Positions 44,705 to 57,739 of a stretch of 64,000 nucleotides of DNA are shown here, in pieces. Location: NCBI GenBank assembly GCA_001414485.1, contig LLEY01000001.1:682001-746000 (forward strand), read 5' to 3'. This stretch comes from Calycina herbarum (lineage: Eukaryota > Ascomycota > Leotiomycetes > Helotiales > Pezizellaceae). Position numbers and translations under genes: made by a program. Under the pieces are notes generated by a model, which saw only the letters and a program-made list of their open reading frames with translations, did not search any database and was not told the origin of the DNA. The stretch's first letter is position 1. Every line of letters starts with the position of its first letter.

Positions 44705-47700
44705 CAACTATTTAATCAAATACTTAACTTGTCCTCTAACAAGTTTATAGTTAAGAATCCTCTTAACTTCGTATTCAGCGTTTAGGTTTACTAGTTGAAT
44801 TTCTATAAGTAGAGCTAGTAGTGCTCCTAGTAGTGCTGGTTCGAGTAAGGATATATAGAATACTAGGTAGATGTTCATTATCTTTAGCAATGCTAATTTA
44901 TAATTTAAAGGTCTCTTAACTCGTTTAATTTTAAACGGTCTAAGTTTTTTATAATCTAGTTTATTACTTAGTCTTTTTATGTTAATATTCTTTTATACTA
45001 AGTAGACTTTATCCCCCTCTTTTAGCGTTGGCTCCTAACTACGTCGTTTGTTATAGTAGTACGTATTTCTTTCGGCTATGAATTACAAATCCCCTATAAG
45101 TTCCTTATATAGCCCTTTAATTTTCAAGACGTAAATACGAGCAAGTTGGTTATTAATAGTCGTAGACAGCGGTTCTCGATATACTGATAATTCGTACCTA
45201 AAGTTAGTGTAAAATAGTGTAATAAGTGTCGTTTCCGTTACTAAACTGTTATAGGCAAACTATGCTAAGGGCAGCAGTTCTACCTAGTTGTCTTACTAGT
45301 AGTTTATATAATAATAAAGGTATATTTCAACTACTTGATTTATCTGTTCGTTTCCTCTATTTATTTAAGGGTAGAAAGCTATAGAGAGCTTTCTTTTCAC
45401 ACCTAATCGTTCTATAAGAGCGATCTAAAATTTCGAGGTAAAGAGCTTGTCTCTGTCTAAGAGTATTTCTTTAGATAGTCTATATCTTAAGACTACTTCC
45501 CTAAGGAATACAAATGCCAGTTCCTCAGCTATACTTGACTCTATATATGCTATTAGAATCATATACTTTGTAAGTTGTTCTATAATAACCAGGATCGAGT
45601 TATACTTAACTCCTATTATCGGGTCCTTAGATTTTAATAACTTAATAATAAAATCTATAGATATTAATTTCTAAGGTATCTATAGTATTAGAGTAGTGTT
45701 TATCTGTCTATAAGAAGCATAGCAGGAAGCCTTGTTCCTAGTATAGGTATTATATTCCGCTATCACTTCCTTAACTATCGCGGATAACCGATTAACATAG
45801 TAGTATTATCTTATCCTCTAGAGGGTTCTGCGAATTCCTTAGTAACCATAAGCAGGCGTAGTATAGTATTCCTATATAAATTCCTTTGTATACAAACTAA
45901 GGACCTATAATTTCCCTTTCACGTACTAGTTATAACCTTCGTATATGTTCTAAATTTTGTCTATCCAGATGTCGTTTATCGCTGCTATTTCGTATATAGT
46001 AGGTACTAAGTCTCCGTTCTTAAGAGTTTTTAAGATTATAATCTTTTTATACTCTTTATTCTCTTTATATCTAGGTTTCCAACTAAGGGCATTAGCCTAA
46101 GTATTTAACGTTCCTTTTACATATTAAATAATAATGTTAAACCCTCCTAATATTTCCGCCTATCTAGCTAACTGTCTAGTCGTAAGTTCCTTAGTTATTG
46201 TAAATGTCTTAAGGTTCTTATAGTCGGATAGAATCGTAACCGGGTGTTTTACTAGCTATAAATAGATTCTCTAGTATTCTAAGGCTAATACTATAGTAAG
46301 TAGTTCCTTGTCAAAGATACTGTAATTTTGTTATACTAGGTCGAATGTTTTAGAATAGTATATAATAGGTATAAGTTTCTCGCTTTCGTTTAGTTATAGG
46401 TAAACCGTACCTACTGCTATATCTGAGGCGTCTATTTCGATTATACTCGGTTTTTCTATATCGAAATTATATAGAATAGATTTTTCTATAAACCTTGCTT
46501 TAATCCTCTAAAACGCGTCCTTAGCCTGTTTATTCTAAATGAATTTAACAGCTTTCTTAACTAGTCCTAATATTAGTTTAGTAATCTTTATATAATCTTA
46601 TATAAATAAACGACAAAAGTTTACAAATCTAAGAAAAGACTATATATCTTTTACATTCTCTAGTAACTTCTAGTTTAAGATGTCTTAGATCTTTGCTAGA
46701 TCTATTTCCATTTTCCCTAGGCTGAATACCTATCCTAGGAAAAGTGTCTAAGTTACTCCGAACTCGTATTTCAAAAGTTTTAACTAAGAGTCTACTTTCG
46801 TAAGTTGTTGTAAAACTTCTTTAACGTGTCCCTTATATTCTTCTTCTTTTTCTAAGAAGATTAAAATGTTATCTAGGTAATAGATTACCGTTACTCCTAG
46901 AAGATCTCCTAAAATGTTATTGTTTTGTCTCTAATATATAGCTGGTACGTTATAAAGTCTAAATAGCATAACTATGTATTCGTAAAGGCCCGATAGTAAG
47001 GCAAATGCTGTCTTCTATTCGTCTCTAACTTTTATTTATATAAGTCTATAAGCGTTTTATTAATCCAGTTTCGTAAATCGTACTACCTTACCTAACTTAT
47101 CCTATAAGTATTAGCTAGGTAGCAGCGGATAAGCGTCCTTAACCGTAGCGTGATTCACTTCTTAGTAATTAACATATACCCTCCTATCTAGGTTATCTTT
47201 CTTTTTAATAATAAGTATGTTTAAGGCAATTAGTAACTCAGATTTTCTAATATGTCCCTTCTTAATACCTTCCCTTATATAACTTTCTATTCTCTATAGG
47301 CTTTTCTAGTTATATAACCGAAGCTTCTGCTTTAAGAGATGATAACCCTCTTTTAGTTTAATCTTATAATCCTATAGGCGATGTTCTAGTAAGGCTCGCA
47401 AGTCTTCTAGGTTCTCGAACAAAGCCTTAAATTCTCTATACTACATAGGTATTTCGTTATTAGCTATCTTACTAACCTATAGAGGACCCTAGGCAAGGTG
47501 TCCTAGCATCTTAGAAGAGGTGGCGCTAACCTCGTTCTAGCCTTAAAGTTATAATTACAAACCTATATAATTATATTAACTAAAGGTTATTATTTAAGCC
47601 TTCTAATCAATGTCCGGATTATATTCCTTAATCTATAGCATACTAAGTATCGCCTCCTTACTTCCTATTTTAATAATATCGAATTATGTGTCTAAGCAGT

Positions 47701-49777
47701 GTCCTTTAATAGTGATCCTTATTAGAATAGTTTACTAATCGATAATTCTATCCTAGTATATAACGTCTGTTCCGTCAACCACTCCTAAGCAGTATAGCTT
47801 TATACCTTTGATTAGAACGTTCAGCTTCTTCTAAGCTGCCAGGGAAAGGAAATTGCCTGTTGCTCTAGAATTAATTAAGACTCGGAGTTCCTTTCCTCTT
47901 ATCTTCGCTGTTACTATAAGTTGATTTTCTCTAGAGGTAGCGTTCAGTTCTCTAATTGTCGGTTAGTAGAGCTCTCTCTATACTAACTCCGTTTCTTAGT
48001 CTATGTCGTATTCGTTTGTTTCCTAGAAGATTATACTAAATAACTTTCTACTTCTAGACTCTCGAAATATTACTCTAACTCTTCCGACTAAAGCGACTAT
48101 AGTATACTGGCCTCCTATCTCTAGTATAGCTTCCTTATCATTAGGTAGCGTACCTAAAAAACTAGGTTTAAGGCGTCCTATAAAGTCGTCAGAACCCTGC
48201 TATTGCTATAAGCTGGTCCTTTCCTAAAGATCTACGACTATCTAAATATCTCCTATCTTAGGTAGGCTAGATAGCTTGCTAGATACTATTTATTCTAGTC
48301 TAGGTTCTTTAAATTCGATAGTTTCCCTTCTAGTAATAAGGCTTACTAATATTATTCTATCCTATTTATTCTAAACTATTTTATAGGTAGTTAAAATAGT
48401 AGAGTTGATTCCTTAAGTAGAATATAGGCTCTAGAAATCAGGTTTCTGGTTTTCTATATATACCTATCTATTCCCTCTCTTAAAGGTTCTAATAAATGCC
48501 TATGTCTCGCCTTATTCAGACTTATATATTCTTAAATTCACTTCTAACGAATCAGATTCTGATTCCGATAACTCTAATAAACTCGTTAATAGTAGTAACT
48601 CGTACTCTACTTAAAGAGGCAATTCGTATTCTATTTCTAATCGTGTGTTGTAATATTCTTTAAGAAGTAGATTCCCACTATCATCAGTGTCTTATACCTT
48701 ACTACCTTATAGCTCGATTCCTTCGTTTAGTTACAGGTATACAGCGCCTGCCGATGTATTCGAGGCATCTGTTTCAATCTACGTACTATAACCTCTAGCC
48801 TCGAGTTCTTCGTCCGTGAGTTCGATTCTTTCTAGCAAAGCTACTTCTTTTTAGACAGTAGCGTTAGCTTACTTCCCTTTAGAGTCTTTCTTCTTACTAC
48901 ACTCATTTGCTCTATAGCCAGAGAGGCCATAGTTATAACACAAGTTCTACTCGCGTCGACGATCTCGCTCCTTCTAGGAAAGCCCTCCCTTCTAAGGGTT
49001 CTTCTTCTTAGATTCCTTTTTTAGAGTCTATGATTTCTATATAGCATCGAGTTCTATAGGATCCTCTCAATCTTTACGCCCCCCTTTTCTATATCAGTGG
49101 CTATAACTTCCTTTCTTCTCTAGGTTCCTTTCGTAAATACAGTTATTAATTTTAATTATATCGTTCGTTAATTCGTTTAATATATTAGGGAAATCCTCCT
49201 AAGCAAGTTCATCCTTAACGTTGTCCTTAAGTCCTCGGTAGAACTGTTTATATAGCGCTTCGTCATTCTATCTCATTTATATAGAGTACTATTAAAACTG
49301 TGAAGCGTACTTAGTAGCCGAGCCTTTCTGCTTAAGCACGTATAAAGCTCTAACCGCTTTCTTTTTCATATCAACGTCCTTAAAAGCCTAGTTGATTCTA
49401 TCCCTAAACCCTTATATATTCTTAAACAAATCCCTCGTCTTTTTAGACATTTAAAGAGAGACTTTTCTATTAGTTGTTTTATTCCTCTAGTAATCTTCTA
49501 AATATGGTTCTAACTAATTATAGGCTACCCCTTTAAGACGAGTAGACAACTAAATAACTTAGTTAGTTTCATTTCTAAACTAGGCATAGTAAAAGTTCAG
49601 ATAAAGAGAAGCCTTTATTAGGAACTCAGCCAGTTTCTCAGGTAAGCCATCGAATGTCTTCGGGACCGGAAGTTTCACTTCCTTATAAAGAGTAGTAACA
49701 GGCGCGACTGGTACAGCTAGGGCTACTACAGCTGGTTTTGGTAGGGAGGCTTTCAGAGTAGAGGAAGTTGCCGACAT
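44705..49777 (-). pseudogene. gag-pol of element 1, RIP-degraded
   Basis: Gag starts at ATG 49777, only 34 bases past the 5' LTR; the first 65 codons are open (MSATSSTLKASLPKPAVVAL, VPKTFDGLPEKLAEFLIKAS). A CCHC knuckle near 48895-48940 is damaged, with Tyr at the second Cys and at the His position (CYNYGLSGYRANEC), both one transition away from the expected residue. The reverse transcriptase catalytic box at 46868-46879 reads YLDN, Asn replacing the last Asp. Downstream YKGHVKEVLQQLTKVDS is typical gypsy RT. The C-terminus (44708-44890 open) matches integrase tail plus chromodomain: YLVFYISLLEPALLGA and AEYEVKRILNYKLVRGQVKY. Many TAG/TAA stops; not functional. Confidence 0.88.
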
Positions 49778-49811
49778 AGTAACGATCTTACTTCTAAGTA
49801 GGTGCTTAAAG

Positions 49812-50265
49812 TATAACGAAACTTAAACTAACGGAACAAAGGCGACTAAGTCTCGATAGTTGGTATATAGTAAGAAGTAAGAATACGCTAGGTTGTTTAC
49901 TTAGAAGTAAACTCGTTACTTATATCAAAGATATTAAATAAGATAATAAGATTAATAACTAAAGTTAAGTACGAAGCTCCTATCTAATAGCAGACGTGCC
50001 AGTCCTATATAGAGCCTTCGTATCCCCTAGCCGCCATGGTCGATCTACCCGACCATAGTCGACATAGTCGACTCGTCGGCCATGTCGCTTACCTTTCCTG
50101 GTCACGTGATTATAACCAACTTCCAACAGTGAGATCCTAGAATTCCTAAATGCTCTTCTATATTACAGATTCCCTCCTATATTACCTTCCATTTCCTAGA
50201 CGTTATACCTTGTCCTATTAGAACGCCGTCTAGACTACTTATCACGTAAAACGTGATTCGTGACA
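49812..50265 (-). repeat. 5' LTR of element 1
   Basis: 454 bp. Left end adjoins gag leader; right end GTGACA is followed by TTCGT. Same U3 variant as 43506-43958. Confidence 0.88.
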
Positions 50266-50270
50266 TTCGT

Positions 50271-51295
50271 ATTTAGCGTTTAGGTTTACTAGTTAAATTT
50301 CTATGATTAGAGCTAGTAGTGCTCCTAATAGTACTAGTTCGAGTAAGGATATATAGAATACTAGGTAGATATTTATTATCTTTAACAGCGTTAGTTTATA
50401 ATTTAAAGGTCTCTTAACTTATTTAATTTTAAACAGTCTAAGTTTTTTATAATCTAGTTTATTACTTAGTCTTTTTATATTAATATTTTTTTATACTAAG
50501 TAGACTTTATCCCCCTCTTTTAGCGTTAGCTCCTAACTACGTCGTTTATTATAGTAGTATATATTTCTTTCAACTATGAATTACAAATCCTCTATAAGTT
50601 CCTTATATAGCTCTTTGATTTTTAAGACATAAACACGAGTAAGTTAGTTGTTAATAATCGTAGACAGTATGTAACGAAACTCAAACGAACTAAACAAAGA
50701 TGACTAAGTCTCGAAGGTTGGTATATAGGTAAGAAGTACAGACGCGATAGATTGTTCACTTAGAAGTGAACTCGTTACTTATATTAAAATTGTCAAACAG
50801 GATGATATAATTAATAACTAAAGTTAAGCACGAAGCTCCTATCTAATAGCAGACGTGCCAGTCTTATATAGAACCTTTCGTTTATGTTTGAAGTCCTGCT
50901 TAGCAGGAGTCCCGAAGATGGAGTCCGACTCCATTTCCAGGGCTCCTCAAAACTGGACTCCATCACCTGACTACTCCTAACCGAGTCACGTGATATAACT
51001 GTAATAAGATCCTCAGGATTGCATGTCCCATCATACTCAATCCTTTCCTCCTTCTAGGGTTACAATAGTGCTCGTCCTGTCAGGGCGTCGCCTGGACTTC
51101 ACTTCGTCACGTGCTAGCACGTGATTCGTGACACAGTAGTTCTCGATATATTAATAATTCATATCCAAAGTTAGCGTAGAATAACGTAATAAGTATTATT
51201 TCCGTTACTAAACTATTGTAGGTAAACTATGCTAAGGGTAGCAGTTCTACCTAGTTGTCTTACTAGTAGTTTATATAACAACAAAGGTATATTTC
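50271..51295 (-). mobile_element. Element 0 pol fragment (integrase/chromodomain end) split by a solo LTR
   Basis: 50271-50669 and 51141-51295 align in order with about 44773-45330 of element 1 (for example TTTAGCGTTTAGGTTTACTAG). The CAGTA duplication around the solo LTR restores continuity. The fragment ends at ATTTC where the next LTR begins. Confidence 0.82.
50670..51135 (-). repeat. Solo LTR, TSD CAGTA
   Basis: 466 bp, TGTAACGA...CGTGACA on the plus strand, flanked by CAGTA at 50665-50669 and 51136-51140. U3 cassette of the third type (inverted repeats around AGCAGGAGTCC and GGAGTCCGACTCC). Only lightly RIP-mutated. Confidence 0.9.
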
Positions 51296-51757
51296 TATAA
51301 CGAAACTTAAACGAACTAAACAAAGATGACTAAGTCTCGAAGGTTAGTATACAGGTAAGAAGTATAGACACGATGGATTGTTTACTTAGAAGTGAACTCG
51401 TTACTTATATCAAAGATGTTAAATAAGATAATAAGATTAATAACTAAAGTTAAGTACGAAGCTCCTATCTAATAGCAGACGTGCTAGTCTTATATAGAAC
51501 CTTCGTTCATGTTTAGAGTCCTTCTTAGCAGGAGTCCCGAAGATAGAGTCCGACTCTATTTCCAGGGCTCCTTAAAACTGGACTCTATTACCTGACTGCT
51601 TTAACCGAGTTACGTGATATAACTGTAATAAGATCCTTAGGATTGTATATCCTATTATACTTAATCCTTTCCTCCTTCTAGGTTTATAATAGTGCTTGTC
51701 CTATTAGGTCGTCGCCTGGACTTTACTTTGTTACGTACTAGTACGTGATTTGTAACA
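51296..51757 (-). repeat. 3' LTR of a third gypsy copy (element D), unpaired
   Basis: 462 bp, followed at 51758 by the polypurine tract, so it is a 3' LTR in minus orientation. Same U3 type as 50670-51135. Left flank ATTTC has no matching duplication after the next 5' LTR (62427-62872), whose flank instead matches element 0. Confidence 0.82.
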
Positions 51758-51849
51758 CTATCCCCTTCTTAGCCTAGCGTGTTCCTATACTAGAATTCTA
51801 ACCTAAATATGTTCGTCGGTAAGGTATTAACCTTCCTTTATATATAACC

Positions 51850-52320
51850 ATGTCCTCCTTATATACTAAACGAAAAGAGCGTTTAGCTCTTACTATACGG
51901 ATCGAATCTATATAACGTCTAGCTAAGACTTGTTCTTTCTATTACAAACAGTCCTGTCGATGCTTCCTAGAGCTTTCTAAATCCTCTTACTGTTCCGAGT
52001 ATATTCGGTCGAAAAGGTCCTACGATAGCCCTAGCTATCTTATCGTTCCTGTCTCTAGGCCTCGAAAAACTATATGCCGGTTTTTCTTTAGCTCTATATA
52101 CAAACGATTTCCTATTACTCCTCCGAGTCCTCCTCCCTCGAGTCCTCCTCCTAAGTCCTCTTCTACCTAGTTTCCCGCCTTTAAGATAGCTCCTTTTGTT
52201 GAATAGGTACTTTCTAATAACGTGTCTCTGTCTAACCCTAGTCCCGAATTCTAGGCAGCCCTGGGTTTTGTTAGTAGAACTTCTAAAGTTCCCTTAGGTA
52301 ATAGTTAAGGTTGTTTTTTA
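51850..52320 (+). pseudogene. Antisense cistron of element D
   Basis: Plus-strand frame from about 51852 reads SSLYTKRKERLALTIRIESI, then TCSFYYKQSCRCFLELSKSS, YCSEYIRSKRSYD, and after a Pro/Ser-rich linker AALGFVSRTSKVPLGNS. The pattern of CS(F)xY...C...YCSEY with Tyr at two places where Cys would complete a CxxC...CxxC zinc-binding set suggests a metal-binding domain that has been RIP-damaged (inference). Confidence 0.6.
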
Positions 52321-52354
52321 GTTCCTATATATTCTCTGAATATAGGTAATCCAA

Positions 52355-55300
52355 CTACTTAATTAAATACTTGATTTTGCCTCTAATAATTTTATAGTTA
52401 AGAATCTTCTTAACTTCGTACTTAGCGTTTAGGTTTACTAGTTGAATTTCTATGATTAGAGCTAGTAGTGCTCCCGGTGGTGCTAGTTCGAGTAAGGATA
52501 TATAGAATACTAGATAGATGTTTATTATCTTTAGTAGCGCTAGTTTGTAATTCAAAGGTCCTCTAACTCGTTTGATTTTAAATAGTCTAAGTTTTTTATA
52601 ATCTAGTTTATTACTTAGTCTTTTTATATTAATATTCTTTCGTACTAAGTAGACTTTATCCCCCTCTTTTAGTATTAGCTCCTAACTACGTTGTTTATTA
52701 TAGTAGTACGCGTTTCTTTTAGTAATAAACTATAAATCTTCTACGAGTTCCTTATACAACTCCTTGATTTTTAAGACCTAAATACGAGTAAGTTGGTTAT
52801 CGATAGTTATAGACAGTAGTTCTTAATACGCTATTAATTTATACCTAAAATTAGCGTAGAATAGCGTAACAAGTGTTGTTTCTGTTACTAAACTATTATA
52901 GGCAAACTATACTAAGGGTAGTAGTTCTACCTAGTTGTTTTACTAGTAGTTTATATAATAACAAAGGTATGTTTTAACTACCTGATTTATCTGTTCGTTT
53001 CCTCTATTTATTTAAAAGTGAAAAGCTATTAAAAGCTTTCTTTTTACACCTAATCGTTCTATAAGAGTAATCTAAAATTTCAAGGTAAAGAGCTTATCTC
53101 TATCTGAGAGTATCTCTTTAGATAGTCTATGTCTTAAGACTACTTCCTTAAGGAATGCGAATACTAATTCCTTAGCTATACTTAACTCTATATATACTAC
53201 TAAAATTGTAACGGCCCTCTACAAATGTACCAAAAGAGATGCTTGTAGAATAGTACCTGTATTCGAAGAAAACTAAACTAAAGAGAGAAGAGGAGAGTTG
53301 GTACGCTCTGTCTCTATTTATATATACTAAGCGAGACTTCGGTAGAACCTCGGCACGTGATCCAGTCGTATGTGACTGGGACTGTCACAAAAATCATATA
53401 CTTTGTAAGTTATTCTATAATAACCAGGATCGCGTTATATTTAACTCCTATTATCAGATCTTTAGATTTTAGTAACTTAATAATAAAATCTATAGATATT
53501 AATTTCTAAGGTATTTATAGTATTAGAGTAGTGTTTATCTGTCTATAAGGAGTATAGCAGGAAGCCTTGTTCCTAGTATAAGTATCACATTCTACTATCA
53601 CTTCCTTAACTACTATAGATAACTGATTAACGTAGTAATGTTGTCTTATCCTCTAGAGGGTTTTACGAATTCCTTAGTGTCTATAAGCGGGCGTAGTATA
53701 GTATTCTTATATAAACTCCTTTGTATACGAGCTAGGAACCTATAGTTTCCCTTTTATATACTAGCTATAACCTTTATATATGTTTTAAATTTTGTCTATC
53801 TAGATATCGTTCGTTACTGTTATCTCGTATACAGTAGGTACTAAGTCTCTATTCTTAAGAGTTTTTAAGATTATAATCTTCTTATATTCTTTATTTCCCT
53901 TATATCTAGGTTTCTAGCTAAGAGTATTAGCTCGAGTATTCGACGTTCCTTTTATATGTCGAATAACAATGTTAAAACCTTCTAATATCTCTAACCATCT
54001 AGCTAATCGTCTAGTCGTAAGTTCCTTAGTCGTTGTAAACGTTCTAAGGTTTTTATAATCGGATAGCACTATAACTAAGTGTTTTACTAGCTATAAATAA
54101 ATCCTCTAGTGTTCTAAAGCTAATACTATAGTAAGTAATTCCTTATCGAAGATGCTATAGTTTTATTATACTAGGTTAAATATTTTAGAATAATATACGA
54201 TAGGTATAAGTTTTCCCTTTTTATTTAGTTATAGGTGAATTATATCTACTAATATATCTAAGGCGTCTGTTTTAATTATACTTGGTTTTTCTATATCGAA
54301 GTCGTATAGAATAGGTTTTTCTATAAACCTTGCTTTAATTTTTTAAAAAGTATCCTTAGCTTATTTATTCTAAATAAATTTAATAGCTTTCTTAACTAGT
54401 ACTGTTATTAGTTTAGTATTCTTTATATAGTCTTATATAAACAGATAGTAGAAGTTTATAAATCTAAGGAAGGACTATATATCTTTTACATTCTCTAGTA
54501 ACTTCTAGTTTAAGATGTCTTAGATTTTTTCTAGATCTATTTCCATTTTCCCTAGACTAAATACCTATCTTAGGAAAAGTATCTAAGTTACTCTAAACTC
54601 GTATTTCAAGAGTTTTAATTAAGAGTTTACTTTTATAAGTTATTATAAAACTTCTTTAACATATCCTTTATATTCTTCTTCTTTTTCTAAGAAGATTAAA
54701 ATATTATCTAGGTAATAGATTACTATTACTCTTAAAAGATCTCTTAAAATGTTATTATTTTATCTCTAATATATAGCTAGTACGTTATAGAGTCTAAATA
54801 GCATAACTATATATTTATAAAGGCCCGATAGTAAGGTAAATACTGTCTTCTATTCATCTCTAACTTTTATTTATATAAGTCTATAAGCGTTTCGTTAATC
54901 TAGTTTTATAAATCGTACTACCTTATCTAACTTATCTTGTAAGTATTAGCTAGGTAGCAGCGGATAAGCGTTCTTAACTATAGCGTGATTTACTTCTTAG
55001 TAATTAATATATACTCTCTTATCTAGATTATCTTTTTTCTTAATAATAAGTATGTTTAAGGTAATTAACAACTTAGATTTTCTAATATATCTCTTCTTAA
55101 TACCTTCCTTTATATAACTTTCTATTCTCTATAGGCTTTTCTAGTTATATAACCAAAGCTTCTGCTTTAAGAGGTAATAACCCTCTTTTAATTTAATCTT
55201 ATAATCCTATAAGCGATGTTCTAGCAAGGCTCGTAAGTCTTCTAGGTTTTCGAACAAAGCCTTAAATTCTCTATACTATATAGGTATTTCGTTATCAACT

Positions 55301-55556
55301 ATCCTACTAACCTATAGAGGACCCTAGGCTAGGTGTTCTAGCGTCTTAGAAGAGGTGGCGCTAACCTCGTTCCCGCCTTATAGTTATAATTACAAACCTA
55401 TATAATTATATTAACTAAAGGTTATTTTCTAAGTCTTCTAGTTAATATCTAGATTATGTTCTTAAATCTATAGTATACTAAGTATCGCTTCCTTATTCTC
55501 TATTTCAATAATATCGAATTATATATTTAAGCAGTGTTCTTCGATAGTAATCTTTA
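52355..55556 (-). pseudogene. pol of the hybrid element (chromodomain to protease side), RIP-degraded
   Basis: Colinear with 44708-47735 of element 1: chromodomain end at 52355-52555 (EYEVKKILNYKIIRGKIKY), integrase, RNase H, and reverse transcriptase with the YLDN-mutated box at 54703-54714. Interrupted by a small element at 53207-53389 and by the LINE at 55571. More strongly AT-shifted than element 1, so probably older or more often hit by RIP. Confidence 0.85.
53207..53389. mobile_element. Small 183-bp element, TSD AAAAT
   Basis: Starts TGTAACGGCC and ends GACTGTCACA, flanked by AAAAT at 53202-53206 and 53390-53394. The surrounding pol sequence is restored when it and one AAAAT are removed. 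Contains TATATATA near 53320. Solo LTR or MITE; see the sister elements at 60265 and 61743. Confidence 0.85.
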
Positions 55557-55699
55557 TTAGAATAGTTTACATATATAACCTTTTTTCGAGACTGAATTTT
55601 TTATTCTAAATCACTCGTTCTCACTTGCTTACACTAAACAAGCCGATTTCCTTCTATAGAAACCTCTCTAAGAAGGCCTCCAGCTCTTCCGCCGCCTCT

Positions 55700-56919
55700 A
55701 AAAAGAGGTCTAGGTAAGGAGGGAGTATACCTGATTCCCCCTCTCCTAAATATACAGCAACACTTCGTCTTAGCAACTACTAAAGCCCTAGAACGTAGTT
55801 CTATAAGCTAAACCTTCTTCAGAGGAACTACAGAAGCTGTAGATTGCTATCTAAGCACTATACTCGACAAAGCTCCCCCTAACCTCCTACCCTACCTCCG
55901 AGTCTTTTATACTTAAGTAGCTAATATTAGCCTCTTATTCCACCAAGTATACACCTCAGAGACACCTCCCCTACTACCTTCGACCTTAGAAACCCCCTCT
56001 ATTACACATAGAGGCGGCCCTACGCCCTCCCCGACTCCCCCCCCCCCCCTCTGGCTCTAAGGGAAAAATTCTCGTATACATAGACTACAAAGAATGCCTT
56101 AGCGCCTAAAAACACAACCTTAGCATTAATAACAATTCCACCTCTCTCTCTCTCTTTCTTAATAATACAAAAGAAGAAGAACAAGAACTCGCTAGCTAAA
56201 CCAGACCTTAGAGTCTTTATCCGACTTCCTCCTGATTCCCCTAAAAGAGAGCACTCTACTCTTACTATCTTCCTTATACTTTATAACCTAAAAATAGGTT
56301 ACAAAGAGCTTATATAAGAGGTTCTCTCAGTTAACTCTAGATTCGCTATTATACCTAAAAACAAGGAAGCTCTAGAGGCCCTTCTAATAATAAAGAAAGC
56401 ATTTATATAGACTCTATTCTTAGTAGCTAGGATCGAGACCTTATAAAACTAGGTAGTATATCGCCTGTCTAGGATACCTTAGAATACTAAAGCTGTCGAA
56501 ATTAATAATAAAGGAGTAATCACCTTAACTCTTACCCCTACTACTGCCGAAGTAGTAGCTATAGTAATAAAGGAACGAATCGGAGTAGCTCCTACAAAAG
56601 TCGATATATCAAGTAAATCGCTCTCTAGCAAGGTATTCTTTACCTCTTAGACTATCTTCTTTAAAGAAGAAGAGGCTTAGAATCACGTTATCCCAGATAT
56701 AACATCTCTCCTTAGAAGAAGAGTCTTCTTCAAGTCTCTCTCTAAGGTCTCTTCAGTTGTTCAGTGCTCTAAGTACTAGGGGTGGTATAATTAAAGGATT
56801 TATAGAAAGAACCAAAGATGTCGTCTTTGCAGTACTACTTAGTACACCGAAGACTTGTACCTAGAGTGTCTAAACCACATATAATATAAGCTAAAGTGCC
56901 TATACTATAGTAGCCTATA
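55700..56919 (+). pseudogene. LINE ORF1 (gag-like) remnant
   Basis: Stops are frequent. Near 56760-56900 the frame reads a Cys-rich series (CSKYWGWYN, CRLCSTT, YLECLNHI, KLKCLYCSSLY) matching the CCHC knuckles of Tad-like ORF1 proteins. The last knuckle is split by the solo LTR at 56920. Confidence 0.65.
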
Positions 56920-57384
56920 TGTCACGAATCACGGTATGCGTGGTAAGTAGTCCAGACGGCGTTCTGACAGGACAAGGCATAATATCCGGGAAAGGAAAGT
57001 AACACAGGAGGAAATCAGTAATGCAGAAGGACATTAGGGATTTCAGGATCTCACTGTTATGGTAATGTTGGAAGTCACGTGGGGTCATGTGACGTGATCG
57101 CCTACATCGCTCTGATCGCCTTGATCGCGAGCGACGTGAGCGACGCGAGCGATGTGAGCGACGTACTTGGGAAACGAAGGCTCTATATAAGACTGGCACG
57201 TCTGCCATTAGATAGGAGCTTCGTGCTCAACTTTAGTTATCAATCTTATCATCTTGTTTGACATCTTTGATACAAGTAACGAGTTCACTTCCAAGTGAAC
57301 AACCCGGCGCATTCATACTTCTTACCTGCAAACCAACCTTCGAGACTTAGTCATCTTTGTTTAGTTCGTTTGAGTTTCGTTACA
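56920..57384 (+). repeat. Solo gypsy LTR in plus orientation, TSD CTATA, not RIP-degraded
   Basis: 465 bp, TGTCACGAATCACG...GTTTCGTTACA, flanked by CTATA at 56915-56919 and 57385-57389. GC-rich and CpG-rich compared with everything around it. U3 cassette of the fourth type: repeated GATCGC/GAGCGACGTGAGC units at about 57095-57163. TATATAAG near 57183 starts the transcribed part. Confidence 0.9.
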
Positions 57385-57739
57385 CTATACCCCTTAGACG
57401 ACCCTAGATGTCTACTTAGACTAGGAACCTTAGGAACACGCTCTATAGCTGAGAATAGAAGGAATATATACTAAGCGTATAACGAACTACGGATTAGAAG
57501 CGAGCTCGACTCTCCCTATAGTAGCCTAGAACAGGTTATTCTAGCTACCTTATAAGCGAGAGTAGTTGATTCCCCTTCTCTCTCCCCCTTTCCCTTAATA
57601 CCTTCTTTACCTTAAAGAGAAGAACTCTCTAAAGACACCTCTATAGAAGAAACAGTATACGCCCCTCTTATACGAAGAACCTGGAACTCTACTATCATAG
57701 TCTCTTTATAAGTAGATAAGGATACGCGAAGAACTACTG

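Larger units (their letters stand above)
43506..50265 (-). mobile_element. Complete Ty3/gypsy element 1, nested in element 0
   Basis: 6760 bp. LTRs at 43506-43958 and 49812-50265 share the same U3 variant (CCGCCATGGTCGA... type) and are flanked by identical TTCGT (43501-43505 and 50266-50270). Joining the flanks restores the pol sequence seen at 44755-44785 of this element, so the target was element 0's integrase/chromodomain end. Order in sense (minus): 5' LTR, gag, protease, reverse transcriptase, RNase H, integrase, chromodomain, antisense cistron, polypurine tract, 3' LTR. Confidence 0.9.

Noticed and set aside
57079..57261. Open frames on both strands with Ser/Arg or Ser/Asp/Val repeats
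   Set aside because: They are translations of the GAGCGACGTGAGC repeat cassette in the U3 of a solo LTR and not genes.
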